Below, one piece after another: positions 26,936 through 35,014 of a stretch of DNA of 64,000 nucleotides. The DNA lies in NCBI GenBank assembly GCA_015067545.1, contig SVMG01000002.1:124001-188000 (forward strand). The letters are read 5' to 3'. Position numbers and translations under genes: made by a program. Source of the DNA: Oscillospiraceae bacterium. GTDB lineage: Bacteria; Bacillota; Clostridia; Oscillospirales; Oscillospiraceae. Under the pieces are notes generated by a model that saw nothing but the letters and a program-made list of their open reading frames with translations, had not been told where the DNA came from and ran no database searches. Each line of letters begins with the position of its first letter. The first letter of the stretch is position 1.

Positions 26936-26974
26936 TGCCACAGGCTTTCCGGTCTGTGGCACTTTTCGTTTTTG
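26936..26974 (+). terminator. Terminator after mgtE
   Basis: Nine-pair stem GTGCCACAG (26936-26944) with CTGTGGCAC (26955-26963), followed by TTTTCGTTTTT. Confidence 0.9.
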
Positions 26975-27028
26975 GGATGCTTTGCAAGGATTTAAAGAAG
27001 CCTGCAAATCTTTTGTGTACCCAAGGGG

Positions 27029-27057
27029 ATGACAAAGATTGTCAAAGCTGTTACAAT
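27029..27057 (+). promoter_or_regulatory. Promoter of ald
   Basis: ATGACA (27029-27034) and TACAAT (27052-27057), each one base off consensus, with a 17-base spacer. Confidence 0.65.
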
Positions 27058-27126
27058 TCAAAATAGATTGTGCCCATTTAAAGGGGTGCGAAAATGAAGA
27101 GGTAAATAGCTTAGGAGGAAAACGGT

Positions 27127-28293
27127 ATGAAATTTGGCGTTTTGAAGGACATCAAAGAAGGCGAAAACAGAGTCATCTGCACACCCGCAGAGGTTGCATC
27201 CATTGTCGCTGCAGGCCATGAGGTTTATGTTCAGGCCGGTGCCGGCGTAGGTTCTTGCTTCAGCGATGAGGCTTACGTAAAGATGGGCGCAAAGATCCTG
27301 GATACCGCAAAGGAAATGTGGGATACCTGCGAGTTCCTGGCAAAGGTCAAGGAGATCGAAGAGAGCGAATATAACTATCTGCGCGAGGGCCAGATGATCT
27401 ACTGCTGCATCCATCCCGCGGGTCATCCCGAGGAAGTGCAGGCGCTGCTGGACAGCAAGTGCATTGCCATCACCGCCGAGGACAGCCACCGCTACGGCTC
27501 TCCCAACTGCGAAGCGGCCGGTAAGCAGGGCGCGCTGTTCGGCCTGGAGTCCATGCTGACCATCAATGGCGGCAAGGGCAAGTTCGTGGGCGGCTTTGCA
27601 GGTGCTCCCGGCATGAATGTTCTGATTCTGGGCGGCGGTATCGTGGGCCAGGGCGCACTGAGCATTCTGTACGCTTTGGGTGCAAATATGACCGTAATGG
27701 ATATCAATGTTGGCACACTGAAGATGCTGGGCGACAAATATCAGAACCACATCAACACCATGTTCTGCACCAAGGAGAACATCGCTGCCATCCTGCCTCA
27801 GACCGACATGGTTCTGAACTGTGTCAAGTGGCCCAAGCAGCGCAAGGATTTCCTCATTGATAAGGAAATGCTGAAGCTGATGGAGCCCGGCAGCGTGCTG
27901 GTGGACATCTCCAACGATGATCCCGGTGCTATCGAATCCAGCCATGAGACCCATCACGACAATCCCCGTTATGTGGTCAACGGCGTTGTGCACTACTGTG
28001 TCAGCAACATTCCCGGCGCGGTTGCCCACTCCACTTCCGTTGCTCTGGCTGCAGAAACTCTGCCCATGCTGCTGAACATCATGAACAACGGCCTTACCGA
28101 GGCTTGCGCCCGTGACGGCTTTATCCGCCGCAGTTTGACCGCCTACAAGGGCTATCTGACCCACGAAGAGACCAGCGGCATCCAGGGCCGTCCCTGGATC
28201 CGTCCCGAGGACATTCTGGGCATTGCGGACCGTCAGCTGGACCCCGCACCTCCTGCCACCACCACTAGAAGCAATAACTTCATTAAGCTGTAA
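27127..28293 (+). CDS. ald: Alanine dehydrogenase
   Basis: A 388-residue NAD-dependent alanine dehydrogenase: reversible alanine to pyruvate plus ammonium. Residues visible from the family: the substrate arginine in ENRVICTPAEV, the lysine in EFLAKVKEI, the catalytic histidine in YCCIHPAGHP, the GGGIVGQGA dinucleotide loop and the DISNDDPGAIESS region. Slightly longer than the usual ~370 residues, with a short C-terminal tail. Preceded by TAGGAGG and a promoter; the next three genes follow without a terminator, so they are probably co-transcribed. Confidence 0.9.
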   Translation: MKFGVLKDIKEGENRVICTPAEVASIVAAGHEVYVQAGAGVGSCFSDEAYVKMGAKILDTAKEMWDTCEFLAKVKEIEESEYNYLREGQMIYCCIHPAGHPEEVQALLDSKCIAITAEDSHRYGSPNCEAAGKQGALFGLESMLTINGGKGKFVGGFAGAPGMNVLILGGGIVGQGALSILYALGANMTVMDINVGTLKMLGDKYQNHINTMFCTKENIAAILPQTDMVLNCVKWPKQRKDFLIDKEMLKLMEPGSVLVDISNDDPGAIESSHETHHDNPRYVVNGVVHYCVSNIPGAVAHSTSVALAAETLPMLLNIMNNGLTEACARDGFIRRSLTAYKGYLTHEETSGIQGRPWIRPEDILGIADRQLDPAPPATTTRSNNFIKL

Positions 28294-28362
28294 TTATCTA
28301 TGAAACCGGATCGTGGAGAAATACGATCTGCGCCTGTTGTAATGAATAGGAAGGATTATTGT

Positions 28363-29073
28363 ATGAAAAGAAAAATTGGTGTAGTTCCAAGATCGGACCT
28401 GGTCAATAAGACACAATGCGTCCGTGACGACATATATCGTCTCGACAACAACTACTGCAAGCGTGTGTTGGAAGCGGGAGCGCTCCCTCTGTGTGTCACT
28501 CCGGTTGACAACTGGATACCGGAGGAGTCACTTGCCATGTATGATGGATATGTTGTCCAGGGCGGTTCTGAATTCTATCCCTATCATTTTCAGATCGTCC
28601 ACGATGCAGTCGTCAATCACAAACCTTATTTGGGCATCTGTTTGGGTGAGCAGCTGATTCATGCCTACTTCACTATGAAGCAGATGGCTGAGGAGGCAGG
28701 ATATCAAGGTGATCCGGTGAAAGCCATCTGCGCTTTGCTGGAGGATCGTGGCCCATCTTTTTCTGTTCTGGAGCGGGTACAAGGTCATTACCGTGTATCC
28801 CCGCCCCGGGGCGAAGAGGATGTGGCCAAGCATGATGTGTCCGTCGTTCCCGGTACGATCCTCCACCGGCTGGTGGGGAAATCCACGATTCGGGCGGCAT
28901 CTTTCCATAACCTGCAAGTACCCCCTTCTCAGAAGCTCCTTACGGTCAATGCCTGGTCTGCGGACGGTGTGGTCGAAGGCGTGGAGTATGGGGATAATCT
29001 GCTGGGCGTGCAGTTCCACCCGGAGTTGGATGATCTGCTGCCAGAGATATTCTCTTTTTTGATTGAAAAATAA
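28363..29073 (+). CDS. Class I glutamine amidotransferase-like hydrolase (PuuD/peptidase C26 type)
   Basis: A 236-residue class I GATase-fold protein. The nucleophile elbow is GICLGEQ with the cysteine, and the His-Glu pair lies in GVQFHPELDD. It resembles gamma-glutamyl-GABA hydrolases, which cleave gamma-glutamyl amides. The ATG at 28363 (MKRKIGVVPRSD) follows AAGGA; the longer frame from 28300 adds a segment unlike the family. Third position in the fold has GGSEFYP in place of the more common GGxDxxP. Substrate not known. Confidence 0.82.
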   Translation: MKRKIGVVPRSDLVNKTQCVRDDIYRLDNNYCKRVLEAGALPLCVTPVDNWIPEESLAMYDGYVVQGGSEFYPYHFQIVHDAVVNHKPYLGICLGEQLIHAYFTMKQMAEEAGYQGDPVKAICALLEDRGPSFSVLERVQGHYRVSPPRGEEDVAKHDVSVVPGTILHRLVGKSTIRAASFHNLQVPPSQKLLTVNAWSADGVVEGVEYGDNLLGVQFHPELDDLLPEIFSFLIEK

Positions 29074-29103
29074 GGCCCAAATGTGTTGGACGGAGGATTT
29101 CGT

Positions 29104-30444
29104 ATGAATCGCACAGAGTTATTGGAACGCATTGACCGGGAAATTGAACTTTGCCGTGCAGAATTGGCGAAAGACACCATTCGGCTCATCGGCATCAAAA
29201 GCGTAAAGGGAGAACCTCAGCCCGGTGCACCCTTTGGGCCCGGCCCCCGGGCTGTGCTGGATGAGGTTATGAGAATGGGCGAGGCTGTTGGCCTTTATCC
29301 CACAGAACATACCGATAGCATTGTCAGCATCGGCCTGAAAGAAGGTAAGCCCGATCTGGGTATCTGGATCCACGGTGATGTGGTGCCGGAAGGTACAGGC
29401 TGGAATATGGATCCCTACAAGGCTGTGGAATACAAAGGCCATATTATTGGCCGTGGTGCAGCAGACAACAAGGGCCAGCTCTGCGCTATGTTCCATCTGC
29501 TGAAGATATTTAAGAAATTGGGCGTGGAGCTGAATTACATACCTGCCATTTATGTGGGCAGCAATGAGGAAAACGGCGCCAACGATTTGAAAGACTTTTT
29601 GACAAAGCATCAGCCGCCGAAAATGTCACTGATACCCGATTGCGGATTTCCTGTTGGCTATGGCGGAAAAGGTTGTATTTATTTGTATCTGCGGCCGAAG
29701 AAACCCCTGCAGGGAGTGACCATTCTTGCCGGACAGGATGCGGATCCGGGCAAGGCGGTTGCCGTGATCGGCCAGCGGACTGTGGAGGCAAGCTCTTTGC
29801 CCAGGCATATGTCCAAACCTGACCCCAAGGGCAATATGATCACCCGGCTGATGGAAAAACTGCTGGATGATCCGGATGTTGCTCCGGAAGATCGTCCGGT
29901 GTATGAAATTTTCAGATTGCTGTCTCAGGATGTTTACGGCAAGGCATTCGGTTTGGATGTGCAGCCCAAGGAGATGACCCCATTGGTTATCGGACCGGAA
30001 CGCATCGATATGATCGACGGCTATCCGGAGCTGGTGCTTAAGATCCGCAATCCCATCGAACTGCCCACAGAAGTGGTGCGCGAAAGAATCGCGGTAGTGG
30101 CCGAGAAATACGGCGTGGAGATTGCCCGTACCGATGAGATCGTAAAGCCTTATCTGCTGGACAAAAACTGGCCGGTGCTTCGCCGGCTGGAAGAAGTGGC
30201 AGACGAAATTACCGGTGGCGATAGGCCGCCCTATATCATTGGCGGCTATACCTACGGCCATCTGCTGCCCTATGCAGTGGGTTACGGTACGGATGCCAAC
30301 ATTTGGCCCGAGGATTTTCCGGAGGGTCACGGCGGTGCTCATGGCATCCACGAAAGTGTATCTTTGGACCGGCTGCAGCGGGCCGCGCGGATCTATGCCC
30401 GGGCGCTGCTGGCGCTGAATGAAATGGAGTGGGAAGTCAAATGA
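29104..30444 (+). CDS. M20 family dipeptidase (PepV/Sapep-like)
   Basis: A 446-residue zinc peptidase. The metal-binding histidine and aspartate are in DLGIWIHGDVVPEG (H-x-D), GRGAADNKGQL carries the second aspartate, and YVGSNEENGAND the catalytic Glu-Glu pair. The later insertion domain and the GGHGGAHGIHESV end supply the remaining histidine. Length and order match PepV/Sapep dipeptidases. The ATG at 29104 has GGAGG upstream. It overlaps the next gene by four bases (ATGA). Confidence 0.88.
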   Translation: MNRTELLERIDREIELCRAELAKDTIRLIGIKSVKGEPQPGAPFGPGPRAVLDEVMRMGEAVGLYPTEHTDSIVSIGLKEGKPDLGIWIHGDVVPEGTGWNMDPYKAVEYKGHIIGRGAADNKGQLCAMFHLLKIFKKLGVELNYIPAIYVGSNEENGANDLKDFLTKHQPPKMSLIPDCGFPVGYGGKGCIYLYLRPKKPLQGVTILAGQDADPGKAVAVIGQRTVEASSLPRHMSKPDPKGNMITRLMEKLLDDPDVAPEDRPVYEIFRLLSQDVYGKAFGLDVQPKEMTPLVIGPERIDMIDGYPELVLKIRNPIELPTEVVRERIAVVAEKYGVEIARTDEIVKPYLLDKNWPVLRRLEEVADEITGGDRPPYIIGGYTYGHLLPYAVGYGTDANIWPEDFPEGHGGAHGIHESVSLDRLQRAARIYARALLALNEMEWEVK

Positions 30445-31763
30445 AATTTACCACAGATCTGAAATTAGAAACATTCCTGCTGGAAACTCGGTGGGAGGAT
30501 CTGCCTTCTGAGGTGCAGCAACGGCTCAGAGGCTGTATGCTGGACTTGCTTGGCGCGTTGATCGCCGGAAGTGGCAGCGAGCAATTCCGGGTGGGTGTCC
30601 GGCTGGCCAAGAAGCTGTTTCAAGGCGGTGATGTGGCGGCAATCGGCACGCAAGAAACTTTTTCCGCTGTAGGCGCAGCCACCGCCATGGGCCACAGCTC
30701 CAATGCCTACGATATCGATGACGGACACAATCTGATCCGCGCCCATCCCGGCACCAGCTTTATCGGCGGTCTGCTGGCGACGGGCTACGAAAAAGATGTG
30801 GATGCCCGGGAGTTTTTGACCGCCTTGTATGTGGCTTATGAGAGCACCATCCGTATGGGTGCAGCGATCATGGACTATTATCAGTATGCCCACAGCAGCG
30901 GCACCTTCGGTGCGGTGGGTGTAGTTGCCGGTGCTGGCCGTATGTACGGTTTTACCAGGGAACAGATGAACAACGCCCTGTCTGTGGCGGAGTTCAATGC
31001 GCCGTTGGTGCCCGGCATCCGCAGCGTGGAGTATCCGTCCATGAATAAGGATGGCGTACCCTTTGGCGTAATGGTGGGCGAGCTTGCCTTGCAGGCCGGT
31101 ATGTGCGGTTTTACCGGCAACAAGAATTTGCTGGAGGCCGAGGAATACGGGCATTATTTGGATGACTTGGGCGAAAAGCACGAGGTGATGAACCTGTATT
31201 TCAAGCCCTATCCCTGCTGCCGCTGGGGTCATCCTGCCATTGATGCTTGTTTGGCGGTTATGCAGGATAACAATGTAAAGGCAGAGGATATTGAAAAGGT
31301 CTTCGTGGAGACATTTTTCAAGGCCACCCAGCTTTCCAAGGGCATTCCTGCATCTGCGGATGAGGCCCAGTATAATATCGCCTACCCGGTTGCATCGTCC
31401 ATCGTCAATGGGGGATTCTCCATTGCCCAGGTGGAGCAGACGGACGATCCTGCTGTGCACGCAATGATGGAAAAACTGGAATTCCTTTGCGATGCGCAGT
31501 TGGATGCACAGTTCCCGGCCAAGCGGCTGTGCCGTGTGCGTATGGTTCTGAAGGATGGTCGTACTGTGGTCTCCGGTGTCCATGAGCCCCGGGGCGAAGC
31601 CTTTGAGAACATCGGCTACGATTGGCTGGCAGAAAAATTCCTGCGCATCACCGGTCACAAACTGACCCGGGCTCAGCAAGATGAGCTGATTGCCGTTTTG
31701 CGCAATGATAGCTGGACTGTTCGGCAGCTCACGGAAAAGGTAAATGGTTTTTTGCTGAAATAA
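30441..31763 (+). CDS. MmgE/PrpD family protein
   Basis: A 440-residue member of the MmgE/PrpD fold. The N-terminal all-helical domain has AATAMGHSSNAYDIDDGHN, which carries the conserved aspartates/histidine, and the smaller C-terminal domain follows after YFKPYPCCRWGHPAIDA. Known members are 2-methylcitrate dehydratase, cis-aconitate decarboxylase and iminodisuccinate-type epimerases, so the reaction cannot be fixed from sequence. The start overlaps the dipeptidase stop (ATGA). No methylcitrate-cycle genes are nearby, arguing against a PrpD role. Confidence 0.83.
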   Translation: MKFTTDLKLETFLLETRWEDLPSEVQQRLRGCMLDLLGALIAGSGSEQFRVGVRLAKKLFQGGDVAAIGTQETFSAVGAATAMGHSSNAYDIDDGHNLIRAHPGTSFIGGLLATGYEKDVDAREFLTALYVAYESTIRMGAAIMDYYQYAHSSGTFGAVGVVAGAGRMYGFTREQMNNALSVAEFNAPLVPGIRSVEYPSMNKDGVPFGVMVGELALQAGMCGFTGNKNLLEAEEYGHYLDDLGEKHEVMNLYFKPYPCCRWGHPAIDACLAVMQDNNVKAEDIEKVFVETFFKATQLSKGIPASADEAQYNIAYPVASSIVNGGFSIAQVEQTDDPAVHAMMEKLEFLCDAQLDAQFPAKRLCRVRMVLKDGRTVVSGVHEPRGEAFENIGYDWLAEKFLRITGHKLTRAQQDELIAVLRNDSWTVRQLTEKVNGFLLK

Positions 31764-31766
31764 AAG

Positions 31767-31798
31767 GAAATCGGTGTGCCTTGGCACACCGATTTTTA
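31767..31798. terminator. Bidirectional terminator between MmgE/PrpD and DUF6062 genes
   Basis: A 12-pair stem (31769-31780 with 31783-31794) with T-rich flanks on both strands, between converging genes. Confidence 0.9.
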
Positions 31799-32551
31799 TT
31801 CATTCTTATAAGGCGCGTCGGCAGGATAGATGCCCTCCAGCTTTTGCATGGATCGCTGCAGCGCATCCCGGGAATTGCCCCAGGGCTTGGATGCGTTGCG
31901 GTAATCGTACTTGGCGATCATCCAGTCCAAATCTCCCTTGACCCGAGCCAAATTCTCCAGCATCAGATTGGGGATGGTCTTCTGAAACCACTCCCGCTGG
32001 GCATTGGGAAGGCTTTTCTCCGCCGTTTCCAGCAGCTTGGCGAAGTGCCGCAGGCAAAATCCCTTGCAGGACTCTACCTTTTGCCGGAATTCCGGCTCTC
32101 TGAGCAGGTAGAAGAATGTTTCAAAATAGCGCTCCATATTGTAGTCCACCTTTTCACAGATGGCGCAGGAGCTTACCCGTTCCTGCAGGTGGTGCCAATA
32201 GGGTTCTTTCTCGGACTGGGGCCGTTTTTTGTTGAACAGGCCCTTTTGGGGCGGCAGCTCGTAATGATCCAGCTGCGATTGCATTTCCTCCAGCAGGCCG
32301 GCATAGTAGGTCTGCAGCATCAGCGCATCGCCCAGGGCATTGCCGTAGTCGTAGAGCTTTTTCATATGCACGCCGCAGAAGCCGGCCTTATCGGTACTTG
32401 CCCGGACATCCGGCTCCATATAACTGGCACCGGGACCGGCAAAGTAGCGGATGGCGCGCTGCTCTTCCCTGCGCTCCATGGCGCAGAAGGGGCATTCGTC
32501 CCCTGCCTCAAATCCCTCGTTGACGGGGATGGTGTAGAGCTTTTCCTTCAT
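31796..32551 (-). CDS. DUF6062-like cysteine-rich protein
   Basis: A 251-residue cytoplasmic protein I associate with the DUF6062 family of Firmicutes; function unknown. It seems built from two copies of one metal-site pattern: DECPFCAMERRE followed later by GFCGVHMKKL, then SSCAICEKVDY followed by GFCLRHFAKL. Each half pairs a CxxC with an FCxxH, which suggests two zinc or iron sites. Its start shares one base with the asd stop (TAATG), so it is the last gene of the hom-lysC-asd transcript, though a role in amino acid synthesis is not established. Confidence 0.7.
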   Translation of the reverse strand: MKEKLYTIPVNEGFEAGDECPFCAMERREEQRAIRYFAGPGASYMEPDVRASTDKAGFCGVHMKKLYDYGNALGDALMLQTYYAGLLEEMQSQLDHYELPPQKGLFNKKRPQSEKEPYWHHLQERVSSCAICEKVDYNMERYFETFFYLLREPEFRQKVESCKGFCLRHFAKLLETAEKSLPNAQREWFQKTIPNLMLENLARVKGDLDWMIAKYDYRNASKPWGNSRDALQRSMQKLEGIYPADAPYKNE

Positions 32552-33552
32552 TATTTGACCAGCAGCTCCGCGATCTGCACCGCATTGGTGGCAGCGCCCT
32601 TACGCACCTGGTCGCCGCAGCACCACAGGCAGATGCCGTTGGGGTCGGTCAGGTCGGGGCGGATACGGCCAACGAACACCAGATCCTGGTCGGAGGTGTC
32701 CAGGGGCATGGGATACTGCTTGTTTGCCAAATCGTCCACCAGCTTACAGCCGGGAGCTTTGGCGATCACCTGACGAACCTGCTCCACCGTCACGGGAACA
32801 TCAAAGTGGCAGCTGACGGAGATGGAGTGGCTTCTCATAACGGGAACACGCACGCAGGTGCAGGAAACAGTCAGCTCCGGCAGGTGCATGATCTTGCGGC
32901 CCTCGTTCTGCATCTTCATTTCCTCGCTGGTGTAGCCTTCAAAAGCCTCACCGCCAATCTGAGGGATCAGATTAAAAGCGATCTGATGGGAAAACACTTT
33001 GGGCTCATAGGTCTCGCCTCTGGAAAGGGCATCCACCTCGTTCTGCAGCTCCACAGGGCCCTCTGCGCCTGCACCGGACACAGCCTGGTAGGTGGAGGCG
33101 GTCATGGTACGGATGGGGCTGATGGAGTTCAGCGCATTGACAGCGGTGAGCGTAATGATGGTGGAACAGTTGGGATTGGAAATGATGCCATTGTGCCATG
33201 CCACGTCCTGGGGGTTGACCTCGGGCACGATCAGCGGCACCTTGGGATCCATGCGGAATGCGGAAGAATTGTCCACAAACACAGCGCCTGCGGCCTGGAT
33301 AGCCGGAGCAAAGCGCTTGGCAATGTCATTTTCAGCAGCACCCAGGACGATATCCACGCCCTCGAAGGCGGTGTCGCAGGCTTCCTGGATCGTAACCTCT
33401 TCGCCCTTGAACAGGAGCTTTTTGCCGGCACTGCGGCGACTGGCAAGGGGGATCAGCTTACCCACAGGGAAATTGCGCTCCTGCAGGACCTTGATCATCT
33501 CCTGGCCCACGGCGCCGGTGGCGCCCAGAATGGCAACAGTATAGAGTTTCAT
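32551..33552 (-). CDS. asd: Aspartate-semialdehyde dehydrogenase
   Basis: A 333-residue enzyme reducing aspartyl phosphate to aspartate semialdehyde with NADPH. The NADP loop is ILGATGAVGQEM, the catalytic cysteine is in NPNCSTIITL, and the catalytic histidine is in RVPVMRSHSISV. Length is normal. The ATG at 33552 has GGAGG; the longer frame runs into the palindromic repeat between asd and lysC. It takes the product of LysC and feeds Hom. Confidence 0.95.
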   Translation of the reverse strand: MKLYTVAILGATGAVGQEMIKVLQERNFPVGKLIPLASRRSAGKKLLFKGEEVTIQEACDTAFEGVDIVLGAAENDIAKRFAPAIQAAGAVFVDNSSAFRMDPKVPLIVPEVNPQDVAWHNGIISNPNCSTIITLTAVNALNSISPIRTMTASTYQAVSGAGAEGPVELQNEVDALSRGETYEPKVFSHQIAFNLIPQIGGEAFEGYTSEEMKMQNEGRKIMHLPELTVSCTCVRVPVMRSHSISVSCHFDVPVTVEQVRQVIAKAPGCKLVDDLANKQYPMPLDTSDQDLVFVGRIRPDLTDPNGICLWCCGDQVRKGAATNAVQIAELLVK

Positions 33553-33573
33553 AGTATTTACCTCCAAAAGATG

Positions 33574-33678
33574 GCCTTTGCCTCCCCTTGAGGGGAGGTG
33601 GCACGGCGCAAGCCGTGACGGAAGGGTGTTACACCCCTCAGTCTCGCTTCGCTCGACAGCTCCCCTCAAAGGGGAGCC
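33574..33678. repeat. Palindromic intergenic element between asd and lysC
   Basis: About 105 bases made almost wholly of hairpins: an outer palindrome at each end (CCTCCCCTTGAGGGGAGG and GCTCCCCTCAAAGGGGAGC), CACGG/CCGTG and GCGAAGCG stems inside, and a central GGGTGTTACACCC. A close copy lies at 37698-37792. It lies inside the hom-lysC-asd transcript and may also damp read-through. Confidence 0.8.
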
Positions 33679-34998
33679 TTATTTTACAAAGCTGTTATAC
33701 AGCACCCGGATGGCAGCCTTGAAGTCCCGGTTGTCAACACCGAAGATGATGTTCAGCTCATCAGGACCCTGGTTGATCATGCGGATATTGATGCCTGCCT
33801 CACCCAGAGCGGCAAAAAGGCGGCCGGAAACGCCGGGCCGGAAGGCCATGCGGCGGCCAACGGCGGCTACCACGGCGATCTGATCGTGGACATCCAGCGT
33901 GTCAGGCTCTACCTCCTGCTGGATCTCGCCCAAAATGGTGTACAAATAGGGGGCGACATCCTCGGTGGACATGACCACAGAGACATTGTCAATGCCGTTG
34001 GGCACATAATCCACGCTGATCTTGTGGCGTTCCAGGACAGTCAGAACCTTGCGCAGAACGCCCACCTGGTTTGCCATGCCCCGCTTGCTCAGAGAAATGA
34101 TGGTAAAATCCTTCTTGCCGGTGATGCCGGTAATAAAACGGTCCGGATCGCAGGGCGTGTCGAACTTCTCCTTGATCATGGTGCCGTTGTCTTCCGGGGC
34201 ATTGGTGTTGCGGATGTTCAGGGGGATATTCTTTTCCCGGACGGGGAAGATGGTTCCTTCGTGAAGCACCTGCGCACCGGAATAGCTCAGCTCCCGCAGC
34301 TCGTCATAGGTGACCTCGGGAATGGCCTGGGGATCGTCCACGATCCGGGGATCGGCCATGAGGATGCCGGAAACGTCCGTCCAGTTTTCGTACACATCGG
34401 CATTCAGCGCTGCGGCGGCCAATGCGCCGGTGATGTCGCTGCCGCCCCGGGTAAAGGTGCGGATATGGCCGTCGGGCATGAGACCGTAGAAGCCGGGGAT
34501 CACAGCGCCCTTGCCCAGGATCACCAGCTTGCGCAGGGCTTCATAGCTGGTTTCCTGATCCACCGTGCCGTCCAGGTTGAATTTTACCCATTCCACCGCA
34601 TCGATGAACTGGAAGCCAAGATAGGCCGCCATCAGCTTGGCGGAGAAATACTCGCCCCGGCTGACCAGCTCATCCTGGGTGACGGACTTGGCGTCCAGCC
34701 GCTTTTTCAATGCGGCAAATTCTGTCTCCAGATCCAGCTGGATATTCAGCTCATCCCGGATCTCCAGGTACCGGGAGGTGATCATCTCAAACACGCCGGT
34801 GCAGTCCACCCCATACTGGGTGTGGGCGTGGCACAGGTACAGCAGATCGGTGATCTTATGGTCATTTTTATCGCGTTTGCCGGCGGCGGAGACTACCACC
34901 ACCCGGCGGGTGGGGTCACTGAGCAGAATGTCCCGGATCTTCTTGTACTGTCCGGCATCTGCCATGGAAGAACCGCCGAATTTTGCAACTTTCAGCAT
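33679..34998 (-). CDS. lysC: Aspartate kinase
   Basis: A 439-residue aspartokinase that phosphorylates aspartate, the first step to lysine, threonine and methionine. KVAKFGGSSMAD is the N-terminal nucleotide site, GFYGLMPDGHIRTFTRGGSD the amino-acid kinase core, and two C-terminal ACT repeats follow (FTIISLSKRGMANQVGVLRK and VAAVGRRMAFRPGVSGRLF), the usual site of lysine/threonine feedback. AAGGA precedes the ATG. Starts 16 bases after hom. Confidence 0.94.
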   Translation of the reverse strand: MLKVAKFGGSSMADAGQYKKIRDILLSDPTRRVVVVSAAGKRDKNDHKITDLLYLCHAHTQYGVDCTGVFEMITSRYLEIRDELNIQLDLETEFAALKKRLDAKSVTQDELVSRGEYFSAKLMAAYLGFQFIDAVEWVKFNLDGTVDQETSYEALRKLVILGKGAVIPGFYGLMPDGHIRTFTRGGSDITGALAAAALNADVYENWTDVSGILMADPRIVDDPQAIPEVTYDELRELSYSGAQVLHEGTIFPVREKNIPLNIRNTNAPEDNGTMIKEKFDTPCDPDRFITGITGKKDFTIISLSKRGMANQVGVLRKVLTVLERHKISVDYVPNGIDNVSVVMSTEDVAPYLYTILGEIQQEVEPDTLDVHDQIAVVAAVGRRMAFRPGVSGRLFAALGEAGINIRMINQGPDELNIIFGVDNRDFKAAIRVLYNSFVK

Positions 34999-35014
34999 GT
35001 GTTATCCTTCTTTC

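Noticed and set aside
27058..28164. A 368-codon minus-strand frame opposite ald
   Set aside because: Shadow frame; the plus strand carries alanine dehydrogenase with intact active-site residues.
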